From Cyclobacteriaceae bacterium (lineage in GTDB: Bacteria; Bacteroidota; Bacteroidia; Cytophagales; Cyclobacteriaceae): a stretch of DNA of 6,197 nt. The stretch covers positions 1 to 6,197 of the forward strand of contig JANQPK010000031.1 in the NCBI GenBank assembly GCA_028289505.1, read 5' to 3'. The notes under the pieces were generated by a model. It saw nothing but the letters and a program-made list of their open reading frames with translations. It had not been told where the DNA came from and ran no database searches. Numbering within the stretch: the stretch's first letter is position 1; each line of letters opens with the position of its first letter. Position numbers and translations under genes: made by a program. This document shows, in pieces, positions 6,024 through 6,197 of the stretch.

Positions 6024-6106
6024 CTATTTTTGATTCTGTAATTATTGATTACTTTTGCAGTCGGAAATTTTCAAGCTTCTAATACGGATATTCTAATCAA
6101 AAATAG
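6024..6106 (+). repeat. Perfect 12-bp inverted repeat bracketing the atpD promoter and leader
   Basis: CTATTTTTGATT (6024-6035) and AATCAAAAATAG (6095-6106) are exact reverse complements, 59 nt apart. The left arm contains the putative -33 TTG; the right arm ends 3 nt before the atpD ATG. The arms are A/T-rich and the spacing is too long for an ordinary terminator. It could be a pair of protein-binding sites, or an RNA structure formed only on transcripts that read through from the kinase gene. Confidence 0.6.
6030..6057 (+). promoter_or_regulatory. Bacteroidota-type promoter for atpD
   Basis: TTG at 6030-6032 (as TTTG from 6029) is followed after 17 nt by TACTTTTG at 6050-6057, a full match to the TAnnTTTG -7 element. 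Known Bacteroidota promoters have TTG and TAnnTTTG about 17-23 bp apart, so both sequence and spacing fit. Transcription would begin near 6063-6066, giving a leader of roughly 45 nt before the atpD ATG. No terminator separates this site from the kinase gene, so read-through may add to expression. Confidence 0.72.
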
Positions 6107-6109
6107 ATA

Positions 6110-6197
6110 ATGGCAAATCTCGGCAAAATAACCCAAGTAATCGGTCCTGTGGTTGACGTTAGTTTCGACGGTAAAGATTCCACTCTCCCGGATATTC
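6110..6197 (+). CDS. atpD: F-type ATP synthase subunit beta (5' end only)
   Basis: The beta subunit carries the catalytic nucleotide sites of the F1 sector of ATP synthase at the cytoplasmic face of the membrane. Only the first 29 codons are in the window. They read MANLGKITQVIGPVVDVSF followed by an acidic stretch and LPDI, which is the well-known N-terminal beta-barrel opening of AtpD. The related V- and A-type subunits, and the alpha subunit, do not begin this way. The ATG is preceded by A-rich DNA (AAAAATAGATA) and no Shine-Dalgarno, as usual in Bacteroidota. It has its own promoter about 55 nt upstream and is not preceded by atpG, so here atpD begins a transcription unit instead of sitting inside an atp operon. 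The P-loop and the rest of the gene lie outside the window. Confidence 0.95.
   Translation, partial: MANLGKITQVIGPVVDVSFDGKDSTLPDI

Overview
The window looks like chromosomal DNA from a member of the Bacteroidota, probably the order Cytophagales. Three things support this. The DnaJ C-terminus (ends ERMKEYF) and the ABC ATPase and permease read like Bacteroidota homologues. Start codons lack purine-rich Shine-Dalgarno sequences and are preceded by A/T-rich DNA. A clean TTG-N17-TAnnTTTG promoter, the Bacteroidota sigma-A type, sits in front of the last gene. Base composition looks like the low-to-mid forties in % GC by eye. The order-level assignment is inference from protein resemblance, not from a search.

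Layout, all on the + strand: the 3' part of grpE (1-382); dnaJ, 3 nt downstream (386-1489); a terminator-like 10-bp hairpin (1514-1540); a secreted beta-repeat (toast-rack/DUF4097-like) protein (1593-2480); an ABC exporter ATPase (2538-3446) overlapping its ABC-2 permease by 4 nt (3443-4747); a membrane histidine kinase 12 nt later (4760-6010); and, after a 99-nt promoter-bearing gap, the first 29 codons of atpD (6110-6197), which run off the end. No RNA genes, mobile elements or CRISPR arrays were seen, and no stretch without a gene exceeds about 105 nt.

Functionally there are three units. The grpE-dnaJ pair supplies the nucleotide exchange factor and J-domain co-chaperone for DnaK. The middle unit (secreted repeat protein, NatA/NatB-like exporter, histidine kinase without a neighbouring response regulator) is close-packed and could be an envelope-related sensing and export module, but nothing in the sequence identifies its signal or substrate. 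The atpD start is under its own promoter.

The most notable observation is that this DnaJ keeps only the two inner CxxCxGxG motifs (zinc centre II). It has lost both outer motifs, so exactly the pair forming zinc centre I is gone. The second is a perfect 12-bp inverted repeat that brackets the atpD promoter and leader. Most of the window is otherwise ordinary housekeeping and transport DNA; I did not find a convincing wholly new system.
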